From positions 1 through 46,806 of IMG/VR virus record IMGVR_UViG_3300022690_002056: 46,806 nucleotides of DNA; one strand, written 5' to 3'. The notes under the pieces were generated by a model. That model did not search any database. It was not told the DNA's origin and saw only the letters and a list, made by a program, of their open reading frames with translations. Position numbers and translations under genes: made by a program. Below, piece by piece: positions 1-7,818 of the stretch (position 1 is the stretch's first letter; every line of letters starts with the position of its first letter). The DNA comes from a virus.

Positions 1-2
1 CA

Positions 3-875
3 ATCACAGGCGTACCTACCCTGAATACTTTTACTTATGCGGCTCCCGGAGTAGCAGATGGAGCTGATGCAAATAATGCAGGGGCCAATGGTGGTATTGA
101 CTGGCGACAGACACAAAGTGAGATTGCGACTGTTACGGAGATTAATCACGGATTAAGAATAAGTGATAATCTGACAGTCAGCGGCGCTTCACCCTCCGGT
201 CTGAACGGCAATAAAACAGTTCTGAAAGTACTTGATCCGGATCGTTTCACTTATGACGCTACGGGAATTTCTGATGGAGCTGCCACCGGAACCATAGATT
301 ATTTCGCCCGGTATGAATTCATAGAAACAGCAATTCAGTCCAGACAATTGGGAACTCCGGCAGGGATCGGAGGTTCAAGCTGGGCTTATAAAAGTTTCAC
401 AGGTTTTGCGGCTACTCCTGATGATATTCTGAGTGATTCCCAGGCTTTAACTGTAGCCAGGGTTGACGGCAGTGGAAAAGGAGGTATGTTCTACAAAAAT
501 CTGGCCGGGGCTCGTGCTCTGCAATACGGACGGTTAGTATCAGGCCGGACAGTAAAAGTCCAGGCCGTTGCTCTTTTCCTCAAAATAAGATTACAGGAAT
601 CCGGATTACAGGCTTTCATCGGCACTGAACAGTTTGTCTATACCAATGCCAGCCTTGCCACAATAGCCAACGCCTTACAGGAACCTTTGAATATTCAGCT
701 GGACAGAGATGGAATCACACCGCTTAACGATACTCAGAATTTTGAAATAAACTATCTGCGTGCGGCTGAGGTGCCGTTAGCCGACAAAACCGCTAATATA
801 GCCCGTTTTGATATTAAAGTCAGAAGCGGTAATGAAATCTTATCTTTGGCTATTAATTTAGAGATCATCACTTAA
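3..875 (+). CDS. Tail sheath protein, C-terminal part (5' end cut by window)
   Basis: The frame is open from the first bases, so this is the last 290 or so residues of a longer protein. The C-terminal part (from about nt 390) matches my recollection of DUF3383-type contractile sheath subunits: a VARVDGSGKGG stretch followed by a conserved domain ending in a beta-strand. Upstream lies an Ig-like insertion of about 60 residues (nt 117-303, with NHGL, GLNG and FTYD signatures) and the end of a probable second copy (FTYA near nt 30). It is followed after 12 nt by the tail tube gene, which is the usual sheath-tube order. The sheath contracts to drive the tube through the envelope. I infer the role from the order and the C-terminal pattern; the start lies outside the window. 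Confidence 0.75.
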   Translation: MTGVPTLNTFTYAAPGVADGADANNAGANGGIDWRQTQSEIATVTEINHGLRISDNLTVSGASPSGLNGNKTVLKVLDPDRFTYDATGISDGAATGTIDYFARYEFIETAIQSRQLGTPAGIGGSSWAYKSFTGFAATPDDILSDSQALTVARVDGSGKGGMFYKNLAGARALQYGRLVSGRTVKVQAVALFLKIRLQESGLQAFIGTEQFVYTNASLATIANALQEPLNIQLDRDGITPLNDTQNFEINYLRAAEVPLADKTANIARFDIKVRSGNEILSLAINLEIIT

Positions 876-887
876 AAGGATTAAAAT

Positions 888-1337
888 ATGCCTACTTCCA
901 ATAAAACAGGTGTTTTTCAGGCAACAGAAGTCAGCGCCATTATAGGTATAAGTCCGGCTGGGATTTCAATATCCGGCTGGTCTGACGGAGTTTTCATAGC
1001 ATTCAGGCAGTTAGGCGATAATGTTGTCCATAAGCAGGGAGCAAGCGGAGAAAGCAGCCTGGTATTAGCTGTTAATAACGCTTTTGAAGTGGATATCAAT
1101 CTGCTTCAGACTTCGGGTGATAATACATCTTTATCCATTCTGCATCAGGCCAGTATTAAAAGCGGTGTCACTTATCCTTTTCAGTTTGATGATGCCAGTG
1201 GAAAGACCGTAGCATCCGGAGGAACAGCCATTTTTAAAAAGTTCCCTGATTTCGGATTCAATAAAGACAGTGATGAGACCCGTACCTGGACTCTGATAGT
1301 CACTCATCTGGAATTAATAGTAGGAGGTAATGTTTAA
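888..1337 (+). CDS. Tail tube protein (DUF3277-like)
   Basis: A 149-residue protein of the size and pattern of DUF3277 tail tube subunits. The N-terminal strand-rich region contains the ISGWSDGVFIAFRQLGD segment, followed by INLLQTSGDN, typical of tube proteins in which this strand-turn recurs. It would polymerise around the tape measure to form the inner tube. It lies directly after the sheath gene and its stop overlaps the next start (TAATG), so the sheath, tube and chaperone genes are translationally linked. Start ATG is preceded by an AAAAGGA ribosome binding site. The call rests on length, pattern and position. Confidence 0.8.
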   Translation: MPTSNKTGVFQATEVSAIIGISPAGISISGWSDGVFIAFRQLGDNVVHKQGASGESSLVLAVNNAFEVDINLLQTSGDNTSLSILHQASIKSGVTYPFQFDDASGKTVASGGTAIFKKFPDFGFNKDSDETRTWTLIVTHLELIVGGNV

Positions 1338-1867
1338 TGACCTTTCTACCCCGTGAAAAAGAGATCAGCATAGATAATGTAAAGTATAAGATCAGAGAGC
1401 TTAAAGCTTCGCAGCGCAGTATATTACTATTCAGAACCAATGAAATACTGGGCGGCTCCATAGAGTCATTCATCAGTGGTTTTATTGCTGACACTGATCA
1501 GTTTGTCGCTATAGGCGGTGTCCTGACCGGATTGACGAAAACCACCAGCCCGGAGGCACTTAATAAATTCATTAAAGATATAATCCTGACTTGTGTGATA
1601 TCTCCTCAATCCGCTTCAGAAGATACGGAGAGCGGTTATGAAATGCATTTCTGTGAGTATTATGATCATATCCCGGCTTTGTTAGGCTCTGTTTATGAGC
1701 AGAATTTCGGATCAACTGTTCAGAAAATAAAAAAAAAATTATCAGACTTAGGGATTTATACCCTGAAGTCCTCGGGGACGACAGAAAACACAGAAGAAAG
1801 CCGAGGCGTAAAGCAAAGTCCCATTCCGATGAGTCAGAGGATGACTTTACAGAGTACGAATTTCTGA
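1337..1867 (+). CDS. Tail assembly chaperone, short form
   Basis: A 176-residue protein between tube and tape measure, the position of the tail assembly chaperone (gpG-like) in nearly all long-tailed phages. It begins MTFLPREKEISIDNVKYKIRE and resembles tail chaperones of DUF3383/DUF3277-type tails. It contains an A10 run at 1729-1738 read as I-K-K-K-L. The -1 frame is open across this run and onward to 2034, so a longer gpGT-like form is expected from ribosomal frameshifting. Past the slip site the in-frame tail is short and low in complexity, as is usual for the short form. Chaperones of this type bind the tape measure and recruit tube subunits. The role is inferred from position and the frameshift design. 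Confidence 0.7.
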   Translation: MTFLPREKEISIDNVKYKIRELKASQRSILLFRTNEILGGSIESFISGFIADTDQFVAIGGVLTGLTKTTSPEALNKFIKDIILTCVISPQSASEDTESGYEMHFCEYYDHIPALLGSVYEQNFGSTVQKIKKKLSDLGIYTLKSSGTTENTEESRGVKQSPIPMSQRMTLQSTNF

Positions 1868-2034
1868 AATGGGCAATAGTACTTACAGGTAAAGCCACCG
1901 CCACTGAAATAGAGGACAACTGGACTTACCGGGACATGCTTAAATGTATCTATTTTGCTGAAAAACAGGCTGTTGATCTCTGGTTGTCCACCCCTCCTGA
2001 AACTGATAATACTTCAACCTCTCTCACCTTGTGA
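1699..2034 (+). CDS. -1 frame extension of tail chaperone (gpT-like part)
   Basis: The -1 frame relative to the chaperone is open from 1699 to the TGA at 2032-2034 and has no good start of its own. It reads through a basic stretch (RKHRRKPRRKAK), then an acidic one (DESEDDFTEYEF), then a compact domain KWAIVLTGKATATEIEDNW. The last part looks like real coding sequence, because it keeps a clean pattern right up to 1 nt before the tape measure start. I infer that it is made only as a fusion to the upstream chaperone after slippage on the A10 run. Frameshifted chaperone fusions are well known in this position in other phages; this specific site has not been tested. Confidence 0.65.
   Translation, partial: AEFRINCSENKKKIIRLRDLYPEVLGDDRKHRRKPRRKAKSHSDESEDDFTEYEFLKWAIVLTGKATATEIEDNWTYRDMLKCIYFAEKQAVDLWLSTPPETDNTSTSLTL
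1729..1738 (+). other. Slippery A10 run for programmed -1 frameshift
   Basis: Ten consecutive A residues, containing the heptamer A-AAA-AAA in the correct phase (zero frame codons AAA at 1730, 1733 and 1736). Slippage by -1 joins the chaperone frame to the open downstream frame that ends at 2034. I did not find a strong downstream hairpin by eye. The length of the run also makes it prone to transcriptional slippage, so the mechanism could be either. Confidence 0.6.
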
Positions 2035-2035
2035 T

Positions 2036-3238
2036 ATGGCTACTATCAGAGAACTGACAGCAAGGCTGGGATTCGAATTCGATCCTACACCCGCCACCAG
2101 ATTTGATGCCGCTATCAACCGTTCCAGACGTAATCTGGAAGGGCTGAACAGGGTCAATCTTAATAATCTGCGTACTGCTCTTCTTAAAGGCTTTAAAATT
2201 ATAGGAGGTGCTGCGGCCGCTGCTTTCGGTATCGGTTTTGCCGGATTTCTTAAGTTTTCAGATGTCGCTCAGGCACTTACTCAGTTAAGATTACAGGCTA
2301 AGGACAGTTTTGAGCCTATCAGATCAGAGATTAAAAATATATTGGCTGATCCGGTCGTCGGTAAACTGACTAATGAACTTGAGTTATTAAACGGTGTTCT
2401 GGCAGTCCTCAGCAAAGGGATTGATCCCGGTGTATTAATCCGGACTCTGAAACCCGCCCTTGAATTCGCAATCGCCACCCGGCAGAGTGTAGCCGATGTA
2501 ACCCAGGGTATCAGTTCATTTATTGCTGATGCTAATACTGATCTGCTGGTACAATTGGGTATTTTTGATCAGGCTCAGCTTGAATTATTGAAAGTTGCCG
2601 GGATTGATCCCGGTAAACAGGGGCTTGTAGCCCGTAAGGCTTTTCTGGAGGAAAGATTTGCTGAAACTCAGGCCCGTACACGTAAACTGGTTGAGGATTT
2701 GGTTGTTTCCGGCGCTGTGGCACAAAAAGAATTAGCTAATACAGTTAATGAACTACTTGTTGAGATAGGTAAAAAGTCCCTACCTTTATTTAAGGATATT
2801 ATTGACGAACTTGTAGCGATTCTGGATAGTTTTATACAATTTCTTCGTGGTGAAATCACAGTCAGAGAAGTGGTATTCCGGGGAACAGAAAAACAGACAA
2901 GGGGTTTCGGTGCTTTCGGAGGATTAGCTGATATAGGTAAAACCACCGGAGTTAAAACTGATGAATCTCAAAATATTCTGACTGATTTTTTTTCAGGATT
3001 AACAGGAGGCTTCAGAAGGCAGGAAGTAGGAGGCTTCAGAGGAGGTATTACCAGCAGCACAACTAATAATACTGATAACACTAATACTATCACAATCAAT
3101 GCTCCTATCAGCGTACAGGCCGGGGCGACGGATGACGGTTCGATGATAGCCAGAAAAGTAGGTGAGGAATTAAGAAAGGTGATAGGAACGGCTAAAGAAC
3201 AGAGTGAAAGGACAACTGTTATCCGGGGTAATCAGTAA
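2036..3238 (+). CDS. Tail tape measure protein
   Basis: The 400-residue protein starts at ATG 2036, one base after the stop of the frameshift extension. An earlier in-frame start would overlap that extension and give a poor N-terminus. Residues 1-35 hold a charged helix, followed by a Gly/Ala-rich hydrophobic segment (IIGGAAAAAFGIGFAGF, about 55-75), then a long helical region and a low-complexity Gly/Arg/Asn/Thr tail before the final charged helix. This is the layout of tape measure proteins, with a membrane-active hydrophobic stretch. Using the family rule of roughly 1.5 angstrom per residue, it implies a short tail of about 60 nm. It sits between chaperone and baseplate genes as expected. 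Confidence 0.8.
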   Translation: MATIRELTARLGFEFDPTPATRFDAAINRSRRNLEGLNRVNLNNLRTALLKGFKIIGGAAAAAFGIGFAGFLKFSDVAQALTQLRLQAKDSFEPIRSEIKNILADPVVGKLTNELELLNGVLAVLSKGIDPGVLIRTLKPALEFAIATRQSVADVTQGISSFIADANTDLLVQLGIFDQAQLELLKVAGIDPGKQGLVARKAFLEERFAETQARTRKLVEDLVVSGAVAQKELANTVNELLVEIGKKSLPLFKDIIDELVAILDSFIQFLRGEITVREVVFRGTEKQTRGFGAFGGLADIGKTTGVKTDESQNILTDFFSGLTGGFRRQEVGGFRGGITSSTTNNTDNTNTITINAPISVQAGATDDGSMIARKVGEELRKVIGTAKEQSERTTVIRGNQ

Positions 3239-3777
3239 TGGCTATCTTTCTGCCTACAGAGGCTAAACTGTTGATCCAACCGGCCGATAGAACGGAAAAA
3301 CTATTGGAGGTGGATGCTTCCATGAATGAGGATCATCGCTTTGCCGGAGATGTTTCTGAATTACCGATAGAGGATGGCTCAAAAGTGGTGGATCATATTA
3401 CAATATTGCCTATCATACTTGAATTTGATCTGCTTTTCAGTGCCCTTGCCATCAGTAAATTCAATCCGTTGAAATCCATTGAGGAGTCAGCGGACGGCAG
3501 AGATCGGAAAGCCTTTGAAAGACTGTTAGGCTGGCAGAGGGGTAAAAGAGAATTGATTGTAACCACCGGGCTTGCTTCTTATACCGATATGTTTATTAAA
3601 AATCTTGATGTACCACGTTCAAGCGCAGATGGCCGCAGCACCATGTGCCGGGTTGTATTCGCCGAACTGCCTATCGTGGCACGTTCAGGAGCCGGACAGC
3701 AGGGAACTACTAAGACAGTGATTGAGCCTGTTGAACATACTGCCTTCGGACTGATTACACTGGGAGATATAAGTTAA
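3238..3777 (+). CDS. Dit-like baseplate/tail protein
   Basis: A 179-residue protein whose first half resembles the N-terminal domain of Dit-like baseplate hub proteins of contractile phages: an N-terminal strand region, then EDGSKVVDHITILPIILEFD, then a helix with FERLLGWQRGKRELIVTTG and a strand TDMFIKNLDVPRS. In this family the pattern 'D...V.DH...P' and '(R/K)ELIVTTGL..Y..M.I..L..PR' is recurrent. It would form part of the hub joining tube and baseplate. Its start overlaps the tape measure stop by one base (TAATG). The role comes from pattern and position. Confidence 0.65.
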   Translation: MAIFLPTEAKLLIQPADRTEKLLEVDASMNEDHRFAGDVSELPIEDGSKVVDHITILPIILEFDLLFSALAISKFNPLKSIEESADGRDRKAFERLLGWQRGKRELIVTTGLASYTDMFIKNLDVPRSSADGRSTMCRVVFAELPIVARSGAGQQGTTKTVIEPVEHTAFGLITLGDIS

Positions 3778-4083
3778 ATGGCTATCATTGAAGTTCCTCT
3801 GAGGAATGATATTTTCCGTTATTCCTTCACAAAAGAGCTGGAAGGTGTGGTCTTTTCATTCAGAATAACGTATAATCTGAGGATAGACAGCTGGATATTG
3901 GATTTTATTGACGTGGTCAATGGCATCCGGTTGGCAGGCGGTCAGGACTTACTGAAACAGTTTCATCATCTGGTGGTTCCACCTGGTGATTTAAGGATAG
4001 TTGATCTTGACGGATTGAATACTGAACCGAATAAAACCAACCTGGGAGACAGGGTTGTTTTACAATATACGGAGACGGAATGA
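3778..4083 (+). CDS. Baseplate plug-like protein
   Basis: This 101-residue protein fits the small baseplate 'plug' family (about 100 aa) that lies between the Dit-like protein and the hub in many contractile phages. Matching features are an N-terminal EVPLRNDIFRYSF strand, the RITYNLRIDSWILDF segment (family pattern 'wN.r...W.ldi'), a GGQDLL motif and a final LGDRVVLQYTE ('lG...L.Y'). It probably sits at the tip of the tube below the hub. Its start directly follows the previous stop (TAAATG). The next small gene overlaps it by 4 nt. Confidence 0.6.
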   Translation: MAIIEVPLRNDIFRYSFTKELEGVVFSFRITYNLRIDSWILDFIDVVNGIRLAGGQDLLKQFHHLVVPPGDLRIVDLDGLNTEPNKTNLGDRVVLQYTETE

Positions 4084-4259
4084 AAAAAAATAATCAAGAA
4101 ATTGTAATTGAGCATTATAGCGGTACCCCGACATGGGAAAAAGAGATAGGGACATTAACATATGTAGATAATGCAAGATTACAAAATGCTTTAAATATCG
4201 CTGAAATTATAAGTAAAAATCAGATAAGAAAAATAGACGTAAATATTACTATAGAATGA
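4080..4259 (+). CDS. Small hypothetical protein in baseplate operon
   Basis: A 59-residue reading frame that starts inside the plug gene (ATGA overlap) and ends overlapping the start of the hub gene by 4 nt, so it is tightly coupled on both sides. It is charged and rich in Ile, Asn and Lys (MKKNNQEIVIEHYSG...) with no recognised domain. It is clearly more AT-rich than the flanking baseplate genes, which suggests a later insertion. Because both junctions are exact coupling overlaps, I take it to be a real gene. Function unknown. Confidence 0.6.
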   Translation: MKKNNQEIVIEHYSGTPTWEKEIGTLTYVDNARLQNALNIAEIISKNQIRKIDVNITIE

Positions 4260-5239
4260 CAGACTTCCTCTTTAACCGTGAAGTAAGAGTTGAATTCACT
4301 AACCGGGATGACCCTGATGATGTGGTGGTGATCGGTACTCCTGACCCGACAACAGGGGTGCAGGTGCCTAAGATCATAGGCGCTGAACCGCTGAAAATCG
4401 ACTTCCAGGTTGAGAAACAATTGTCCACTGAACCTAACCGGGCTGATATAGATATCTCTAACTTAAGTGATGATTCAGCTTCTAAAATCAATTTCAGAAA
4501 GCCTTTTCTGGCCTTCAGATACGGACGTAAAGTTGAGATATTCGCAGGTTATGAGGGCAGAATTAAGAAAATATTCACAGGGATTGTAATCTCTGCTATC
4601 ACCAGTAGAGAAGGGGCTATAAAAACAACCAGAATTGAATGCAGGAACAGTTTTTATGAATTGATGCAGTTTCCTATAAACAGATCGTTTGCTAAGGGGG
4701 AACTTAAAAGCACAGCTATTCTGAAAATTATTCAGGATATAGGAGCGACAATCACTCCGCAGGGTAGAAATACTTTAAATAGCAGACTGAATGGCCAGGT
4801 ATTTAAAGACCCTACTAATTTTACCGGAACGGCTTATAATGTCATTGACGGGATCAGTAAAGGTCTGCTCAGTTCAGTTGTGATCTCCTTTGATGATGTA
4901 GCAACCAGTTTTAATCCGGTAGGTATTCCGTTGGATGAACCTCCGACGATTTATGATCAATTCACAGGTCTGCTTGGAACTCCGCAGCCTACGGAAATAG
5001 GTGCTGATTTTAAAATCATGCTTGATCCTGATCTGAAAATATCATCCCCGGTGCTTCTACTCTCAGATACTATCCAGTCTTTTTTCGGAGCCGGGACGGA
5101 ATTCACTACCACCGGACGTTTTGTAGTAAAACAGCTCATCCATTCAGGAACCAACAGAGCGGACGGAGTATTTGAAAGCCGGGTGATCTCCGTATTCAAC
5201 CGGACTAATCAACCTGAAATAACTTTTGCAGTGGCTTAA
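4256..5239 (+). CDS. Baseplate hub protein (gpD/gp27-like)
   Basis: A 327-residue protein in the place of the baseplate hub. It has an N-terminal beta-rich part with VEKQLSTEPNRADIDISNLS, a pattern I associate with hub proteins of this tail type ('v.k......n.a.i.i.NLs....'). Next come the FAGYEG and IFTGIVI strands, then IECRNSFYEL and the helix STAILKIIQDIG, which continue the typical gpD/gp27-like order. The C-terminal strand region ends at a probable packing surface for the spike. It would hold the spike protein encoded at 5371. The call is by pattern and position. Confidence 0.65.
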   Translation: MTDFLFNREVRVEFTNRDDPDDVVVIGTPDPTTGVQVPKIIGAEPLKIDFQVEKQLSTEPNRADIDISNLSDDSASKINFRKPFLAFRYGRKVEIFAGYEGRIKKIFTGIVISAITSREGAIKTTRIECRNSFYELMQFPINRSFAKGELKSTAILKIIQDIGATITPQGRNTLNSRLNGQVFKDPTNFTGTAYNVIDGISKGLLSSVVISFDDVATSFNPVGIPLDEPPTIYDQFTGLLGTPQPTEIGADFKIMLDPDLKISSPVLLLSDTIQSFFGAGTEFTTTGRFVVKQLIHSGTNRADGVFESRVISVFNRTNQPEITFAVA

Positions 5240-5241
5240 AA

Positions 5242-5370
5242 ATGAAAAAATATCTGATACTGATAAGTATATTACTGATGATGGGATGCTCCTCTAAAAC
5301 AGTGACTGAACCCGTTGAGAAAAGTGTAAATTGTGACTTTCCTATGAAGTATTTTAACGATTGTAAGTAG
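5242..5370 (+). CDS. Small lipoprotein inside the baseplate operon
   Basis: A 42-residue frame just 2 nt after the hub gene and immediately followed by the spike gene start (TAGATG). It begins MKKYLILISILLMMGCSS, a short basic n-region, hydrophobic core and L-M-G-C lipobox, so it should be exported and lipid-modified at Cys16. The mature part is only about 27 residues and has two more cysteines. Small lipoproteins of this kind in phages include o-spanins (Rz1) and surface exclusion proteins. No partner i-spanin is adjacent. Function not assigned; the lipoprotein signal itself is clear. Confidence 0.7.
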   Translation: MKKYLILISILLMMGCSSKTVTEPVEKSVNCDFPMKYFNDCK

Positions 5371-5997
5371 ATGACAGCTGAACAGGATAATTTCATAGCC
5401 GGAGTAGAGGCCGTTGTTGCCCGCATATTCGACAATGTCTCAACCAGTTTTCCGGCTACTATTATTGATCCGTTACCTCCGGAAGATAGTCTGGTGAATG
5501 TTCAGCCTAATATCAAAATTAAATTCTTAGGCAATGAAGCAGAGGTGGAGCCTAAGCCGATTAATAATGTTATTCTGGTTTATTCATCCAGAACAGAAGG
5601 AACGATTATAAGACCTCCTAAAGAGTATCTGATAGGATCAAAAGTAATGGTTCATATTTCTGAACATTCTCTGACTGAATGGCGTGAAAGTCGTGGACAA
5701 TCCAAATTTCCTGAAGAAAGCAGAAGATTTAATATAAATGACGCTGTGGCGGTCTTGGGAGCATATCCGGAAACTCTGCCCTGGTTTCCTTTAATTCCTC
5801 AATTGAAAAATACTTTTGAAATAGCGGGGATTACAGGTACAAAATTCCAGATCGGTACGCCGACAGCGGAATTACTGGATATAGTTTTAAAACTGATTAC
5901 CGCTTTAATAGGAAGTGGTGTATTGCCTGGCGCTACTGTTACTCTTTTGACAGCCTTACAGACTCTTATGACTACAATAACTAATCCTAAACCGTAA
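5371..5997 (+). CDS. Baseplate spike / puncturing protein (Gp138-like)
   Basis: A 208-residue protein whose N-terminal part fits the Gp138-type OB-fold of phage membrane-puncturing spikes: VSTSFPATIIDPLPPEDSL then VNVQPNIKIKFL (family pattern 'PG.V..y......v.VqP.i'). The middle has PWFPLIPQLKNTF-like loops. The C-terminus is a hydrophobic Leu/Thr-rich helix-like stretch. It would cap the hub and be first through the outer membrane. It lies between hub and gp25-like wedge genes, as expected. Assigned by N-terminal pattern plus order. Confidence 0.65.
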   Translation: MTAEQDNFIAGVEAVVARIFDNVSTSFPATIIDPLPPEDSLVNVQPNIKIKFLGNEAEVEPKPINNVILVYSSRTEGTIIRPPKEYLIGSKVMVHISEHSLTEWRESRGQSKFPEESRRFNINDAVAVLGAYPETLPWFPLIPQLKNTFEIAGITGTKFQIGTPTAELLDIVLKLITALIGSGVLPGATVTLLTALQTLMTTITNPKP

Positions 5998-6386
5998 TGG
6001 CCGCTCAATTCATCATCTTCAAAGAGGAATCAGACCAGGACTTAGCCATTGAGAATGGCGATTTTGTACTTCTGGAGGATCAGGACGCTATTGTTCAACA
6101 GGTGGGTACTGTACTCAGACAGGCTAAATTTGACTGGTTTCTTGATCTGGATGAAGGCTTAAGATATCTGGACGCTGATGAGCAGGAAAGACAGATTCTG
6201 GGCGCTCCGAATTTAAGCCTTGAGAATGAAACGGAAATCATTGAGAAAATCAACGGAGTTTTCGGGGTGGTTTCTCTGATTGAACTGAATGCTGAATTTC
6301 TGAATGATAATACCACATTCAATATCACCGCAACAGTCACCACCATTTTTTCAACTATACCGCTAACGGTATCTGTGACAATATAA
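5997..6386 (+). CDS. Baseplate wedge protein, gp25/GpW-like
   Basis: A 129-residue protein with the gp25-like layout: an N-terminal 'DLAIENGDFVLLEDQDAIVQ' segment, then a helix VGTVLRQAKFDWFLD, then DEGLRYLD, and a final strand-rich region. The pattern 'v...l.t.kgewf.d...G..y' is typical of GPW/gp25 wedge proteins. In all contractile injection systems this protein starts the wedge and contacts the sheath. It lies next to the J-like wedge gene, its usual neighbour. Its start overlaps the previous stop by one base (TAATG). Confidence 0.75.
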   Translation: MAAQFIIFKEESDQDLAIENGDFVLLEDQDAIVQQVGTVLRQAKFDWFLDLDEGLRYLDADEQERQILGAPNLSLENETEIIEKINGVFGVVSLIELNAEFLNDNTTFNITATVTTIFSTIPLTVSVTI

Positions 6387-6387
6387 T

Positions 6388-7818
6388 ATGCCTGTAATAT
6401 TTGATGAAAACGGCCTGGTTATTCAATCTCTGGCTGAAATAAAAGAAGAGATAAAAAAGGGATATACTGTAGATGGTGTCCCGAGAAAAGGCTATCTTCA
6501 GCATTACGGTGTGGGTACTCAGTTAGGAGATGAGACCAATATCGGTAAAAATCTCTCCATTTATGCTGAGCGGGAACAACTGCTTCAGGAGAAAATAGAG
6601 GCGGTCAATGATTCACCCTACAGAGCTACGGCAATCGGTATCTCGTTAGACAGAACTCTGGAGGCTATCGAACTTCAGAGACAGGGAGGATTACCCTCAA
6701 CCGTTATAGTGTATGCCGCCGGAACACCATCCACTGTTGTAGCGGCTGAGGATTTAAGAATGTCTGTGGAGGGAACCGGGGCTTTATTCTTCAATACAGC
6801 CGGATTCACTCTTGGTTCCCTGGTTGATGAATCGGTGGATACTCTTACTCGTATCAGTACTACCGCAACCGTCACCATCGGCGGCGGTCATTCATTTCCT
6901 CTGGACAGCTTTGTTTTTATCGAAGGGGCTGAACAGGAGGAATTTAACGGATTACAGAAAATCACAGCTGTTACAGCCACCACTTTTGATTATGAACTGA
7001 TCGGAGTTCTGCCGGGAACACCGGCCACCGGAACCATCATAGTCAGGGAAGCCACACCGTTTAACGCTGAATCAGTTCTGAACGGGCCTATCCAGGCGCT
7101 TGACGGTGCTATCAATACCATTGCCACCGCTGTTAGTGGAATCAATCGGGTGGAAAACGCTGATGATGCTGTTTTAGGAAGACTGACTGAAACCGACCCT
7201 GAAGTCAGAATCAGAGCAGATGAAAGTCTGGCGATTTTAGGAGCGGCTACAAGCGCCGCTATCAGAGCTAAATTACTGGATATAACCGGAGTGACTTTTG
7301 CTCAGGTATTTCAGAATGTAACTGATTTTACCGATACCAACGGTCTGCCTCCTCACTCCATCCGGGCTGTGGTTTCCGGAGGAGCGGATAATGATATTTT
7401 CAATACTCTGTTTATCGAGGCTGTATCAGCCGGAATATTTATGGATGGTACGGAAACCACAACCATTATAGATAATGCCGGAGAACCTCAGCCTGTAGCT
7501 TTTTCCAGACCTGCTACCGTCAATATCTTTGTAGATGCCGGAAACGGTTTAACCACTAACAGTGATCCGGTACAAGGCACTGTATTTCCTGCAAACGGCA
7601 GCGATCTGATCATAGCGGCGCTTATCGCTATTCCGTTCCAGTTAGGAGGTGATGTCTGGCCTTCCCTGATTAAAGGAGCTATTGACTCTGTGGATGGAGT
7701 CATCACCAGCGATCCTGAGTTTGATATCACTCCGGCCCCCACCAATAAGGCCACTATAGTAATCCCCTCAACTGATCTGGCTGTGATCGACAGTGGAGAT
7801 ATTACAGGACTGCCATGA
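6388..7818 (+). CDS. Baseplate wedge protein J (gp6/gp47-like)
   Basis: A 476-residue baseplate J-like protein. The N-terminus (SLAEIKEEIKKGY... NIGKNLSIYAEREQLLQEKIEAV) is typical, and the central GLPSTVIVYAAGTPSTVV and later 'TDPEVRIRADESLAILGAATSAAIRAKLLDITGV' segments are hallmarks of the family. Residues about 151-220 are an inserted Ig-like domain resembling the one in the sheath. The protein forms the wedge ring with the gp25-like protein. It overlaps the next gene by 4 nt. Confidence 0.85.
   Translation: MPVIFDENGLVIQSLAEIKEEIKKGYTVDGVPRKGYLQHYGVGTQLGDETNIGKNLSIYAEREQLLQEKIEAVNDSPYRATAIGISLDRTLEAIELQRQGGLPSTVIVYAAGTPSTVVAAEDLRMSVEGTGALFFNTAGFTLGSLVDESVDTLTRISTTATVTIGGGHSFPLDSFVFIEGAEQEEFNGLQKITAVTATTFDYELIGVLPGTPATGTIIVREATPFNAESVLNGPIQALDGAINTIATAVSGINRVENADDAVLGRLTETDPEVRIRADESLAILGAATSAAIRAKLLDITGVTFAQVFQNVTDFTDTNGLPPHSIRAVVSGGADNDIFNTLFIEAVSAGIFMDGTETTTIIDNAGEPQPVAFSRPATVNIFVDAGNGLTTNSDPVQGTVFPANGSDLIIAALIAIPFQLGGDVWPSLIKGAIDSVDGVITSDPEFDITPAPTNKATIVIPSTDLAVIDSGDITGLP

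Noticed and set aside
1955-2035. Longer N-terminus of the tape measure protein
   Set aside because: It overlaps the well-formed frameshift extension of the chaperone, lacks a ribosome binding site, and ATG 2036 gives a typical start.
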